The notes beneath the pieces were generated by a model. It made no database searches and had not been told where the DNA came from. It was given only the letters and a program-made list of their open reading frames with translations. A DNA stretch of 64,000 nucleotides, from contig NZ_PCDP01000048.1 of NCBI RefSeq assembly GCF_003240585.1, forward strand, positions 1 through 64,000. Reading direction: 5' to 3'. Positions 8,610 through 16,426 of the stretch are shown one piece after another (the stretch's first letter is position 1; the number at the start of each line of letters is the position of its first letter). A program made the translations under genes and the position numbers. The DNA comes from Arminella tubonensis. GTDB taxonomy: Bacteria > Pseudomonadota > Alphaproteobacteria > Rhizobiales > Rhizobiaceae.

Positions 8610-9422
8610 ATGGGCCTCTATCACAGCCGTCCGACAGTCGCTGACATCCGAGCGATGAAAGCGCGTGGCCAGAAAATCTCCATGCTCTACGTCACGACGC
8701 TCGAGGAAGCCAAGGCGGCGGCGGCCGCCGGCATCGACATGCTTTCGATCGAGGGCCGTTTCTTCAGTCCGGAAATGCGCGAGGCTGCCGCAAATTGCTT
8801 TGTCCAAGTGGGGCTACCCTTCGGACCGTTCGGCAAGCTCGCCACCGCCGAAGACTATCTGCGCGAAGCATTCCGCTTCATGGCGGTCGGCGCAGATTGT
8901 GTCTATTGCGCCGCTTCGCTCGATATCCAAAAGGCGCTTTGCGACAACGCCGTTCCGGTGATCGCTCATGTCGGTTTGATCCCTTCGCAAGCCACCTGGA
9001 CCGGCGGTTTCAAGGCGGTGGGCAAGACCGCCGACAGCGCCAAGGCGGTATGGGATCACGTCAAGCGGCTGGAGGCGATCGGTTGCTTCGGCGCGGAATT
9101 GGAGGTCGTGCCGGACCGCGTTGGAGAGGCAATCTCGAAGAACACGTCGATGATCATGCTCGGCATGGGCGCCGGGGCGGGCGCCGACGCACAATATCTT
9201 TTCGCCGAGGACGTGCTCGGCCACACGACAGGCCACAAGCCAAGGCACGCAATGACCTATCGCAACTTCGCAGCCGAATTCGAGCGACTGCAGCAAGAGC
9301 GGGTGGCCGCCTTCAGGGAGTTCATCTCCGACGTGGCGACCGGCGCCTATCCGGCTCCAAGGCATGCCGTGCCGATCGCGGACGTCGAGTTCGAGCGCTT
9401 CGAAGCCAGCATCGAGACTTAA
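8610..9422 (+). CDS. PanB-like (ketopantoate hydroxymethyltransferase superfamily) protein with altered active site
   Basis: A 270-residue protein that aligns with PanB along its length: AHVGLIPSQ (119-127) for GHLGLTPQS, GGFKAVGK (132-139) for GGYKVQGR, LEVVP (164-168) for LECVP, and GMGAGAGADAQ (185-195) for the GIGAG-DGQ loop. Canonical active-site residues differ. The Asp of GDS becomes Glu48, the Asp before LPF becomes Gly68, and the K-x-E of KIEGG is replaced by VYCAAS. PanB transfers a one-carbon unit from methylene-THF; this protein is unlikely to do exactly that. Tight packing with mocE and the isomerase gene suggests a step in the same catabolic route, perhaps an aldol-type or lyase reaction. 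I do not assign one. Confidence 0.7.
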   Translation: MGLYHSRPTVADIRAMKARGQKISMLYVTTLEEAKAAAAAGIDMLSIEGRFFSPEMREAAANCFVQVGLPFGPFGKLATAEDYLREAFRFMAVGADCVYCAASLDIQKALCDNAVPVIAHVGLIPSQATWTGGFKAVGKTADSAKAVWDHVKRLEAIGCFGAELEVVPDRVGEAISKNTSMIMLGMGAGAGADAQYLFAEDVLGHTTGHKPRHAMTYRNFAAEFERLQQERVAAFREFISDVATGAYPAPRHAVPIADVEFERFEASIET

Positions 9423-9490
9423 GCGGCCACCGATATGATCGAAATCAACGATAGCAAGCGGCTTTTTGACCGCTCATGAAAGGAATTGAA

Positions 9491-10486
9491 ATGCTCAATG
9501 TTGGCCTCCTTGGCGCTGGTCGCATCGGAAATGTCCACGCAAAGGCGATCTCCTCGCACCCCGGCAGCGAGCTCGTTGCCATCTCGGACGTCAACGTCGA
9601 CGCTGCGAAAAAGCTTTCAGGCCAGTACGGCGCCGCGGCAAGGACAACGGCCGAAATCATAAATGACCCGTCGATCGACGCCGTGCTCGTCGCCACGTCC
9701 ACGGATACCCATTCTCACCTGATCGAAGCTGCAACAGCTGCTGGCAAAGCCGTCCTCTGCGAAAAGCCCGTCGATCTAACCCTCGAACGTGCGCGGGCAT
9801 GCCAGAGGGCTGCAGCAAGGAACGGCCGTCCGGTCATGATCGGCTTCAACCGCCGTTTCGATCCCAATTTTGCCGCGCTGAAAGCGGCAGTCGATCGCGG
9901 CGAGATCGGAAAGACCGAGTTGCTGTCCGTAACCTCATTCGATCCAGCGCCGCCGCCGGTTTCCTACGTCAAGGTGTCAGGCGGTCTGTTTCGTGACATG
10001 ATGATCCATGACTTCGACATGGTATGCTGGCTCATGGGCGGTCTGCCAGAGGCTGTTGCCGCAGTTGGAAGCTCAATCGTCGACCCGGAAATTGGTGCTG
10101 CCGGCGACGTCGACACCGCCGTGGTGACGCTGCATTTTGCCGACGGCCGCCTTGCGGTCATCAAGAACAGCCGTCGCGCGGTTTACGGTTACGACCAGCG
10201 CGTTGAATTACTCGGCTCGGACGGACTGCTCTCGGCGGGCAATGTCCTTGAAAACACAGTCTCGAAAGCGACGAAGGATGGGGTCACGTCGGCGAAGCCG
10301 GAGTTCTTTTTCCTCGAGCGCTACATGCGTGCCTATTCCGCAGAATGGGCCGCGTTTGTCGATGCGGTCAACTCCGGGTCGACATTGCCCGTCACACTCG
10401 ATGACGGCGTCAATGCACTCGCCATTGCCGAAGCTGCAACGCGCTCGGCCAAGTCTGGCCAGACTGTCACCCTGGCAAGCATTTGA
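9491..10486 (+). CDS. Gfo/Idh/MocA family NAD(P)-dependent dehydrogenase (inositol 2-dehydrogenase/MocA-like)
   Basis: A 331-residue oxidoreductase with an N-terminal Rossmann motif GLLGAGRIG (5-13), the catalytic-lysine motif CEKPVDL (90-96) and GGLFRDMMIHDFDM (about 165-178), which supplies the usual Asp-His region of inositol dehydrogenases. The ATG at 9491 has AAAGGA upstream; ATG 9476 is less likely. It is the last gene of the operon starting at mocD and would oxidise an inositol or inosamine hydroxyl to the ketone. MocA of rhizopine degradation belongs to this family. Whether it is MocA or a general IolG cannot be decided here. Confidence 0.85.
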   Translation: MLNVGLLGAGRIGNVHAKAISSHPGSELVAISDVNVDAAKKLSGQYGAAARTTAEIINDPSIDAVLVATSTDTHSHLIEAATAAGKAVLCEKPVDLTLERARACQRAAARNGRPVMIGFNRRFDPNFAALKAAVDRGEIGKTELLSVTSFDPAPPPVSYVKVSGGLFRDMMIHDFDMVCWLMGGLPEAVAAVGSSIVDPEIGAAGDVDTAVVTLHFADGRLAVIKNSRRAVYGYDQRVELLGSDGLLSAGNVLENTVSKATKDGVTSAKPEFFFLERYMRAYSAEWAAFVDAVNSGSTLPVTLDDGVNALAIAEAATRSAKSGQTVTLASI

Positions 10487-10908
10487 TGCTTTGAGATTGG
10501 CTGTTCAACGCCGTAAGCGCGGCAAGTCATTGCTCCATCGACGTCGAGATCGGAAGCCTGGCCATTGCGCCCGCTTTTTTTTGTCCATGGCATTTTGCAA
10601 CTCGGACGTTACCAGCAGAGGAAAATAATCCCATATCGATCAATGGGATGGCCAATTCATCAAGCGAAAACAAATGAGATTGCGGAGCAGCATTTGACGG
10701 CGCCATCCCGATTCCCGGCGCTCAAGCGCTCCTATGCTCTGTAGTCTCGGCGTGCGACGGCGATGTCGACGCGGCCTGCGGCAGGCAATTCTCAACATAC
10801 TCTTGACAATCCAGGGCGACGGGATTTTGATAGGAAATCCGGTATTAAAGACATGTGTCCAGTATATTGGATTAATCGGTAACAAACCCGAGCCATCAGG
10901 GGAACGTC
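10487..10908. promoter_or_regulatory. Intergenic region with T8 tract and a sigma70-like promoter
   Basis: This 422-bp gap holds a run of eight T at about 10576-10583 after GC-rich sequence, a possible end of the moc-like operon, though I could not draw a clean stem. TTGACA at 10803-10808, an 18-bp spacer and TTGATA at 10827-10832 form a convincing promoter for the binding-protein gene at 10909. The AT-rich stretch at 10850-10880 may hold the operator of the IclR regulator encoded at 14374. I see no gene here. Confidence 0.5.
10803..10832 (+). promoter_or_regulatory. Sigma70-type promoter of the amino-acid transporter operon
   Basis: TTGACA (10803-10808), 18 bp, TTGATA (10827-10832), placed 77 bp before the ATG at 10909. 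It should drive the SBP, permease, permease, ATPase and ridA genes. Confidence 0.55.
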
Positions 10909-11754
10909 ATGACCATCAATCTATCCAAGGCGGCACTTGCCGCTTTCTTCGTGCTCTCTCTATTCGCCCTTCCGGCGGCCGCTCAAACGCCAAGCAAACT
11001 CGACGAAGTGCTTGCCCGCGGCCATCTGGTTCTCGGCACCGGCAGTACCAATGCGCCCTGGCACTTCAAAAGCGCCGACGACAAGCTCCAAGGCTTCGAC
11101 ATCGATATGGGCCACATCATCGCCAAGGCACTGTTCGGAGATCCCGACAAGATCGAATTCGTCAACCAGTCTTCCGATGCCCGCATTCCGAACATCACCA
11201 CCAACAAGGTTGATATCACCTGCCAGTTCATGACGGTGACCGGCGAACGGGCGCAACAGATTGCCTTCACGATCCCCTATTACCGCGAGGGTGTGGGGCT
11301 GATGCTGAAGGCCGACGGCCAATATGCCGACTATGCGGCACTCAAGGCGGCCGGCTCCGCAGTGACGATATCGGTACTGCAGAACGTCTATGCCGAGAGC
11401 ATGGTGCATGCCGCTCTGCCCGACGCAAAGGTGGACCAGTATGATTCCGTCGACCTCATCTACCAGGCATTGGAATCCGGTCGATCCGCCGCGGCCGCCA
11501 CCGACCAGTCGTCTCTTGCCTGGTATATGACGCAGAATCCCGGTCGCTACAAAGACGCCGGTTACGGCTGGAATCCGCAGACCTATGCCTGCGGCGTAAA
11601 GCGTGGAGATCAGGATTGGCTGAATTTCGTCAACACGGCACTACATGAGGCAATGACCGGCGTCGAGTTCGACTTCTACGCGAAATCCTACAAGACCTGG
11701 TTCGGCAAGGATCTTGCCCCGCCGCAGATCGGCTTCCCGGTCGAATACAAGTAA
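10909..11754 (+). CDS. Polar amino-acid-type ABC transporter binding protein
   Basis: A 281-residue family 3 solute-binding protein. A signal peptide of about 25 residues ends at AAAQ, and the mature protein begins TPSKLDEVLARGHLVLGTG. LQGFDIDMGHIIAKALFGD and DITCQFMTVTGERAQQIAFTIPYY are the usual lobe-1 and hinge segments. Ligands of this family are amino acids, opines and related small amines; the sequence alone does not say which. It heads an operon with two permeases, an ATPase and RidA, followed by an IclR regulator. The ridA gene hints at a substrate whose breakdown passes through a reactive enamine or imine. Confidence 0.88.
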   Translation: MTINLSKAALAAFFVLSLFALPAAAQTPSKLDEVLARGHLVLGTGSTNAPWHFKSADDKLQGFDIDMGHIIAKALFGDPDKIEFVNQSSDARIPNITTNKVDITCQFMTVTGERAQQIAFTIPYYREGVGLMLKADGQYADYAALKAAGSAVTISVLQNVYAESMVHAALPDAKVDQYDSVDLIYQALESGRSAAAATDQSSLAWYMTQNPGRYKDAGYGWNPQTYACGVKRGDQDWLNFVNTALHEAMTGVEFDFYAKSYKTWFGKDLAPPQIGFPVEYK

Positions 11755-11817
11755 GTCTCCGCTCGATGGTCCGGGCTTTGCCCGGGCCATTCCCTCCCCA
11801 TTTGACGGACGGCTTAC

Positions 11818-12480
11818 ATGGGCTATTCATTGAACTTCGCGGCGGTCTGGCGCAGTTTCGACCTACTTCTCGAAGGTCTGGCGCTGAGCCTCGGACTCGC
11901 CTTTGCGGCAATTCTCGCCGGCTGCATTCTCGGGCTGTTCGTGGCCTTCGCCCTGGTTTCGAAGACTGCCTTCATTCGCAGCCCGGCACGGATCTATGTC
12001 ACAATCATCCGGAACACGCCGATACTGGTGCTGGTGCTTTTCACATTCTTCGCAATGCCGCAGCTCGGCCTTCGGCTCGGCAAGATCGAAAGCTTTGTCG
12101 TGACGCTGGCTGTCTATTCCGGCGCCTATCTGGCCGAAGTCTTCCGCGGCGGCCTTCTGTCCGTAGCGCCGGGTTTGCGCGAGGCAGGCCTCGCCATCGG
12201 ACTGACGGAGGGGCAGATACGCACGTCGATCACGATGCCGATCATGATCCGCAACGTTCTCCCCTCGTTGAGCTCGACCTTTATCTCACTGTTCAAGGAC
12301 ACCTCTCTTGCTGCGGCCATCGCCGTGCCGGAGCTCACCTTCGAAGCGCGCAAGATCAATGTCGAAACCTTCCGTGTCATCGAGACCTGGATGGTGACGA
12401 GCTGTCTCTATGTCTTCACCTGCTCCGTCCTGGCTGCGCTGTTGCGCCTTGCCGAGCGGCGTTTGTCGATACCGAGGTGA
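11818..12480 (+). CDS. Amino-acid-type ABC transporter permease 1
   Basis: A 220-residue His/Glu/Gln-type permease with about five membrane segments. It carries the family pattern YVTIIRNTPILVLVLFTFF (about 60-78) and the EAA loop EVFRGGLLSVAPGLREAGLA (residues about 105-124) that contacts the ATPase. It starts at the ATG of MGYSLNFAAV, 63 bp after the binding-protein gene, and ends 5 bp before permease 2. The two permeases should form a heterodimer. Confidence 0.88.
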   Translation: MGYSLNFAAVWRSFDLLLEGLALSLGLAFAAILAGCILGLFVAFALVSKTAFIRSPARIYVTIIRNTPILVLVLFTFFAMPQLGLRLGKIESFVVTLAVYSGAYLAEVFRGGLLSVAPGLREAGLAIGLTEGQIRTSITMPIMIRNVLPSLSSTFISLFKDTSLAAAIAVPELTFEARKINVETFRVIETWMVTSCLYVFTCSVLAALLRLAERRLSIPR

Positions 12481-12485
12481 GCGCC

Positions 12486-13148
12486 ATGGACATTTCTCAT
12501 TTCCTCGATCAGGCATGGCTTGCGCGCATCCCGCTGCTGAAGGGTCTCGGCGCCACGATTTCCATCTCCTTTCTGTCGATCGTCGTCGGTTCATTTCTGG
12601 GGATATTCGTCGGATTGGCGCTAACCTATGGAGGATGGGCGTTGCGCCTGCTCGTGCGCGGCTACACCGATTTCATCCGTGGTACGCCGGTGCTGGTTCT
12701 TGTGCTTGCCAGCTATTATGTTCTGAGCACAATCGGCATCGACCTCGGCCCATTCCAAGCGGGAGTTCTTGCGCTCTCGATCTTCTGCAGCTCCCATGTC
12801 GGCGAACTTGTTCGTGGAGCCCTTCAGGCCATACCCACCGGACAGACGGAAGCGGCCAAGGCGATCGGGCTGACATTTCCGCAAACCTTCGCCTATGTGC
12901 TCGGTCCACAGGCGCTTCGCCACGCGCTGCCGGCCTGGGTCAACACCGCAGCGGAAATGGTAAAGGCGTCAACGCTTCTGTCGATCATCGGTGTCGCGGA
13001 ATTGCTGCTCAGAACACAGGAAGTCATATCGCGCAGCTTCCTTAGCCTCGAATTCTATTTCTTCGCTGGCTTTCTCTATTTCGTCATCAACTATGGCATC
13101 GAACGCTTCGGCCGCTACGTCGAGCGCAAGACCGCCGTTTCATCATGA
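12486..13148 (+). CDS. Amino-acid-type ABC transporter permease 2
   Basis: A 220-residue partner of the permease encoded at 11818, with the same architecture: YTDFIRGTPVLVLVLASYY near 60-78 and the EAA loop GELVRGALQAIPTGQTEAAK near 106-125. The open frame extends far upstream, but that part overlaps permease 1 and is not real; the ATG at 12486 (MDISHFLDQ) is the natural start. Its stop overlaps or abuts the start of the ATPase gene. Confidence 0.87.
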   Translation: MDISHFLDQAWLARIPLLKGLGATISISFLSIVVGSFLGIFVGLALTYGGWALRLLVRGYTDFIRGTPVLVLVLASYYVLSTIGIDLGPFQAGVLALSIFCSSHVGELVRGALQAIPTGQTEAAKAIGLTFPQTFAYVLGPQALRHALPAWVNTAAEMVKASTLLSIIGVAELLLRTQEVISRSFLSLEFYFFAGFLYFVINYGIERFGRYVERKTAVSS

Positions 13149-13159
13149 GGCTTGAAACG

Positions 13160-13930
13160 ATGGCCAACGCACTTCTTGAAATACACGATCTTCACAAGAG
13201 CTTCGGCCCCGTCGAAGTCCTGAAAGGAGTGGATTGCAGCATGCGACAGGGCGAGGTGATCAGCATCATCGGCTCAAGCGGCTCGGGCAAGACGACGATG
13301 CTACGATGCATCAACATGCTCGAGGAATTCCAGGGCGGCTCGATCAGCATCGACGGCGAGCCGATCGGCTACGAGACCATCAGCGGGGTCCGTCGGCGCA
13401 AGAAGGAAAAGGATATCGCTCGCCAGCGGGCAATGACCGGCATGGCCTTCCAGCAATTCAATCTCTTTCCCCACATGACGGCGGCCAACAATGTCATGCT
13501 CGGCCTGATGAAGGTCAAGAAGATGGAGCGCGCCGAGGCACGGTCGGTCGCCGAAAAATGGCTTGACCGGGTTGGCCTCTCGGCCCGCATGGACCATTTC
13601 CCCGGTCAGCTCTCCGGCGGCCAGCAGCAGCGCGTCGCCATTGCCCGAGCGATCGCGATGAACCCGAAGTTGATGCTTTTCGACGAGGTCACGTCGGCGC
13701 TCGATCCGGAACTCGTCAACGAAGTGCTCCAGGTGATCAAGAGCCTCGCGCAGGATGGCATGAGCATGCTGCTGGTCACCCACGAGATGCGCTTCGCCTA
13801 CGAAGTGTCGACCCGAGTGATCTTCATGAATCAGGGGCGTATCGGCGAACAGGGGGATCCAAAGACCATGTTCGTCAAACCGCAGACGGAGCGGCTCGCC
13901 GAATTTCTCAAAACCTCAACATTCAACTAG
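13160..13930 (+). CDS. Amino-acid-type ABC transporter ATP-binding protein
   Basis: A 256-residue ATPase with Walker A GSSGSGKTT (38-46), signature LSGGQQQRVAIARAIA and Walker B LMLFDEVTSALDPE. It belongs to the GlnQ/HisP group. An insertion after the first beta sheet (YETISGVRRRKKEKDIARQ, about residues 73-91) resembles that of HisP-like proteins. I prefer the ATG at 13160 because TGAGG lies upstream; ATG 13145 overlaps the permease stop by 4 bp and is equally possible. It powers the importer encoded from 10909. Confidence 0.87.
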   Translation: MANALLEIHDLHKSFGPVEVLKGVDCSMRQGEVISIIGSSGSGKTTMLRCINMLEEFQGGSISIDGEPIGYETISGVRRRKKEKDIARQRAMTGMAFQQFNLFPHMTAANNVMLGLMKVKKMERAEARSVAEKWLDRVGLSARMDHFPGQLSGGQQQRVAIARAIAMNPKLMLFDEVTSALDPELVNEVLQVIKSLAQDGMSMLLVTHEMRFAYEVSTRVIFMNQGRIGEQGDPKTMFVKPQTERLAEFLKTSTFN

Positions 13931-13946
13931 AAATCGGAGCGATACT

Positions 13947-14330
13947 TTGACAATCAAGCGCTATGGCACGGGAGAAACCGGCGCCGGCAAGCAAGCCTTG
14001 CCTTTTGCACGTGCGGTCGAGGCAAATGGTTGGCTTCATGTTTCCGGCCAGATTGCCATGGAGAAGGGCGACGTCATAGGCGGCGGCATCGTGGCGGAAA
14101 GCCGCAAGGCAATCGAGAACCTGATTGCGATCCTGCATGAGGCGGGATACGGCCTTGAGGATGTCGTGCGGGTGGGCGTCTGGCTTGACGACCCGCGTGA
14201 CTTCTGGAGTTTCAACGGCGTTTATGCGGAGTACTTTGGCGAGAATCCGCCGGCTCGCGCTTGCGTGCAATCGCGGATGATGGTCGATTGCAAGGTGGAA
14301 GTGGACTGCATCGCCTACAAGGAAAAGTGA
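13947..14330 (+). CDS. RidA/YjgF-family protein
   Basis: A 127-residue member of the RidA family, which hydrolyses reactive 2-aminoacrylate-type enamines and imines. HVSGQIAMEKG, the ENLIAILHEAGYGLEDVVRV region and ARACVQSRMMVDCKVEVDCIA follow the family pattern, including the conserved Arg in PPARACVQ. The start is TTG at 13947 with CGGAGC upstream; I see no in-frame ATG that fits. It follows the transporter ATPase gene by 16 bp and is probably co-transcribed. It may detoxify an intermediate from the imported amino compound. Confidence 0.83.
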   Translation: MTIKRYGTGETGAGKQALPFARAVEANGWLHVSGQIAMEKGDVIGGGIVAESRKAIENLIAILHEAGYGLEDVVRVGVWLDDPRDFWSFNGVYAEYFGENPPARACVQSRMMVDCKVEVDCIAYKEK

Positions 14331-14373
14331 CGCACCGAGCACTTTTGCGCGATGACTGAGGAATGGAAAACGC

Positions 14374-15189
14374 ATGGATGAAGCCGTCGACACGATCAAT
14401 CGCAGGGCGCGTGGGCTCGACCGCGCCTTCGAGATACTCGATTTTCTGCGGCATCAGCGTCAGCCCATGCGGCCGAACGAGATCGCCCAGCATATCGGGG
14501 CGCCGCGTTCCTCGGTCTATGAGCTGGTCAATCTGCTGATCCGGCAGGGCGTCCTCGAATATCGCGGCGACGACGGCCGGGTTTTTCTCGGCCGCAAGCT
14601 CTATTTTCTCGGCACGGCCTATGCCGAGCAGTTCGATCTCATGCGGGAATGCGACCGACTACTTGCCAGAATTGCCGAGGAGACGCGCGAGACCGCGCAG
14701 ATGTGCCTGCTTGAGGGCAACAAATATCTCGTCGCCCTGATGAAGGAAGGTATGCGTCCGTTCCGCATCTCGACCAATGTCGGCGAACCGGTGGCGATCC
14801 CGTGGACTGCGTCCGGACGCCTGCTCGTGGCACATATGAGCGACCAGGAGATCATCGACCTCATACCTCCAGCGGATTTTACGCTGCCTGACGGTTCGAA
14901 ACTGGCGACCTCCGAATTCATCCGGCAAGTGCGGGATGCAGAGAAGGACGGCTTCTTCACCTTCAACAGCATCGTCGACAGTTTCACCCATTGCCTTGCC
15001 GTGCCGGTCTTTGAACCGGGGCCCGTCTGCATCGCCACGCTCTGTCTCGTCACACCGAAGGAAGACGGCATCCGAAATCGCGACGGCTACCTCGGCCGGC
15101 TTCTGGCTGCGGCCTCGGAGCTTTCGGAAAAGCTCGGATACGCTGCTAGCTCGAATGCGCCCATGGCACGGGTTGGCGCCCAAGTGTGA
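14374..15189 (+). CDS. IclR-family regulator
   Basis: A 271-residue regulator. The winged helix-turn-helix lies at about residues 14-70 (LDRAFEILDFLRHQ, then NEIAQHIGAPRSSVYELVNLL). The C-terminal effector domain follows, with ETAQMCLLEGNKYL and the small-molecule pocket region WTASGRLLVAHM. It lies 43 bp after ridA in the same direction and probably controls this transporter operon. Ligand and operator are unknown; the AT-rich stretch near 10850-10880 is a candidate binding region. Confidence 0.86.
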   Translation: MDEAVDTINRRARGLDRAFEILDFLRHQRQPMRPNEIAQHIGAPRSSVYELVNLLIRQGVLEYRGDDGRVFLGRKLYFLGTAYAEQFDLMRECDRLLARIAEETRETAQMCLLEGNKYLVALMKEGMRPFRISTNVGEPVAIPWTASGRLLVAHMSDQEIIDLIPPADFTLPDGSKLATSEFIRQVRDAEKDGFFTFNSIVDSFTHCLAVPVFEPGPVCIATLCLVTPKEDGIRNRDGYLGRLLAAASELSEKLGYAASSNAPMARVGAQV

Positions 15190-15235
15190 CAATTGACGCG
15201 GCCCGCCATCTGACCTCGGACAATCACGCCCCGCA

Positions 15236-16165
15236 TCACCCCAATTTTGACCCGTTCGCGGTAAGATAGACGGCGTAGAGAGATGTGGTGGCGGTAATGA
15301 ACAGGCGATTGAGCTTTTCACCACCGAAGGTGACGTTCGAGACAATCTCAGGAACGCGGATCTTACCGATCAAGGTACCATCCGGATCGTAGACGTGAAC
15401 CCCATCGCTGGCGCTCGTCCAGATCCGGCCCTTGCGATCAATTCTGAAGCCGTCGAACAGACCTGAGGTGCACGCGGCAAAGACGCCTAGATCCGTAAGA
15501 CCGCTATTGCTGGAGACAGCGAACTTACGAATATGACGCGGGCCATCTGCCTGGTGTGTGGCACCCGTATCGGCGATGTACAACAGGCTTTCGTCTGGGG
15601 AGAAGGCCAACCCGTTCGGCTTGACGAAATCGGAAAGCATGCGTGTCGTTTCTCCGGTTGCGGGATTGTGACGGTAGACATGGCAACCGCCGATTTCCTC
15701 TTCGCCGTAGTCACCTTCGTAGTCGTGCATGATGCCGTAGCTCGGATCCGTGAACCAAACTGTTCCATCCGATTTGACCACGAGGTCATTCGGGGAATTG
15801 AGCCGTTTGCCACCGATACTGTCAGCGATCACGCTGATGCTGCCATTGAAATTCGTTCGGGTCACCCGGCGCGTCAGATGCTCGCAGGTCACGAGACGCC
15901 CCTCGTTGTCGACGCTATTACCGTTGGAGTTGTTGGAGGGCACACGAAATACCGAGGTGCCCCCGTTGGTTTCGTCGAAACGCATCATGCGGTTGTTCGG
16001 AATATCCGAGAAGACCAGATAACGTCCGGCCGCAAACCACGCCGGCCCCTCGAGCCAGCGCCCGCCGGTCCACAACCTCTCGACGCGTGCATGGCCGACA
16101 AAACAGCTTTCAAAACGCGGGTCCAGAACCTCGAACCCGGTGCCCTCCAATTCGCCAAACATCAT
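15236..16165 (-). CDS. SMP-30/gluconolactonase family sugar lactonase
   Basis: A 309-residue six-bladed propeller lactonase. WLEGPAW with Glu39, SPNDLVV with Asn126-Asp127, and PSYGI are the usual metal-site and active-site segments. It should open an aldonolactone to the aldonic acid, feeding the idonate/gluconate enzymes encoded further right. The start is the ATG-ATG pair at 16165/16162, directly after CCGGAGGG; the longer frame to 16258 has no support. The GntR/IdnR-like operator at 16185-16200 lies 20 bp before the start, so the LacI protein encoded at 16427 probably represses it. Confidence 0.84.
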   Translation of the reverse strand: MMFGELEGTGFEVLDPRFESCFVGHARVERLWTGGRWLEGPAWFAAGRYLVFSDIPNNRMMRFDETNGGTSVFRVPSNNSNGNSVDNEGRLVTCEHLTRRVTRTNFNGSISVIADSIGGKRLNSPNDLVVKSDGTVWFTDPSYGIMHDYEGDYGEEEIGGCHVYRHNPATGETTRMLSDFVKPNGLAFSPDESLLYIADTGATHQADGPRHIRKFAVSSNSGLTDLGVFAACTSGLFDGFRIDRKGRIWTSASDGVHVYDPDGTLIGKIRVPEIVSNVTFGGEKLNRLFITATTSLYAVYLTANGSKLG

Positions 16166-16184
16166 TGCCCTCCGGCTTTCCAGT

Positions 16185-16200
16185 ATGTTATCGATATCAC
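16185..16200. promoter_or_regulatory. GntR/IdnR-type operator upstream of the lactonase
   Basis: ATGTTATCGATATCAC matches the palindrome ATGTTATCGATAACAT of sites 19523 and 21896 at 14 of 16 positions. It lies 20 bp ahead of the lactonase start. Confidence 0.65.
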
Positions 16201-16340
16201 GCTTGTCGTTTTTTCCAAGTGCTACGTGGCTGGACGGAAAGAATTCGCGTATGGGCAATATCAGCAGCTTCCCCGACGCTCACCTTCCATGATTGAAAAA
16301 CGGCCGCGGCACTGACAGAGCCCCATTTTTCGATTGTATG

Positions 16341-16356
16341 ATGGTAGCGATAACTT
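16341..16356. promoter_or_regulatory. Weak operator upstream of the LacI regulator
   Basis: ATGGTAGCGATAACTT matches the regulon palindrome at 13 of 16 positions and keeps the right half CGATAAC. It lies about 70 bp before the regulator's GTG and could give mild autoregulation. Confidence 0.4.
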
Positions 16357-16426
16357 TAATCTGGTTGAGTTTGTTTCAACACGGCTGGCGTTCTCATGAG
16401 GCCGAGCGTTTGAAAGCGGAGGCCGA

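Noticed and set aside
11766..13148. 460-codon frame ending with permease 2
   Set aside because: Its first half is permease 1 read out of frame; the real start of permease 2 is at 12486.
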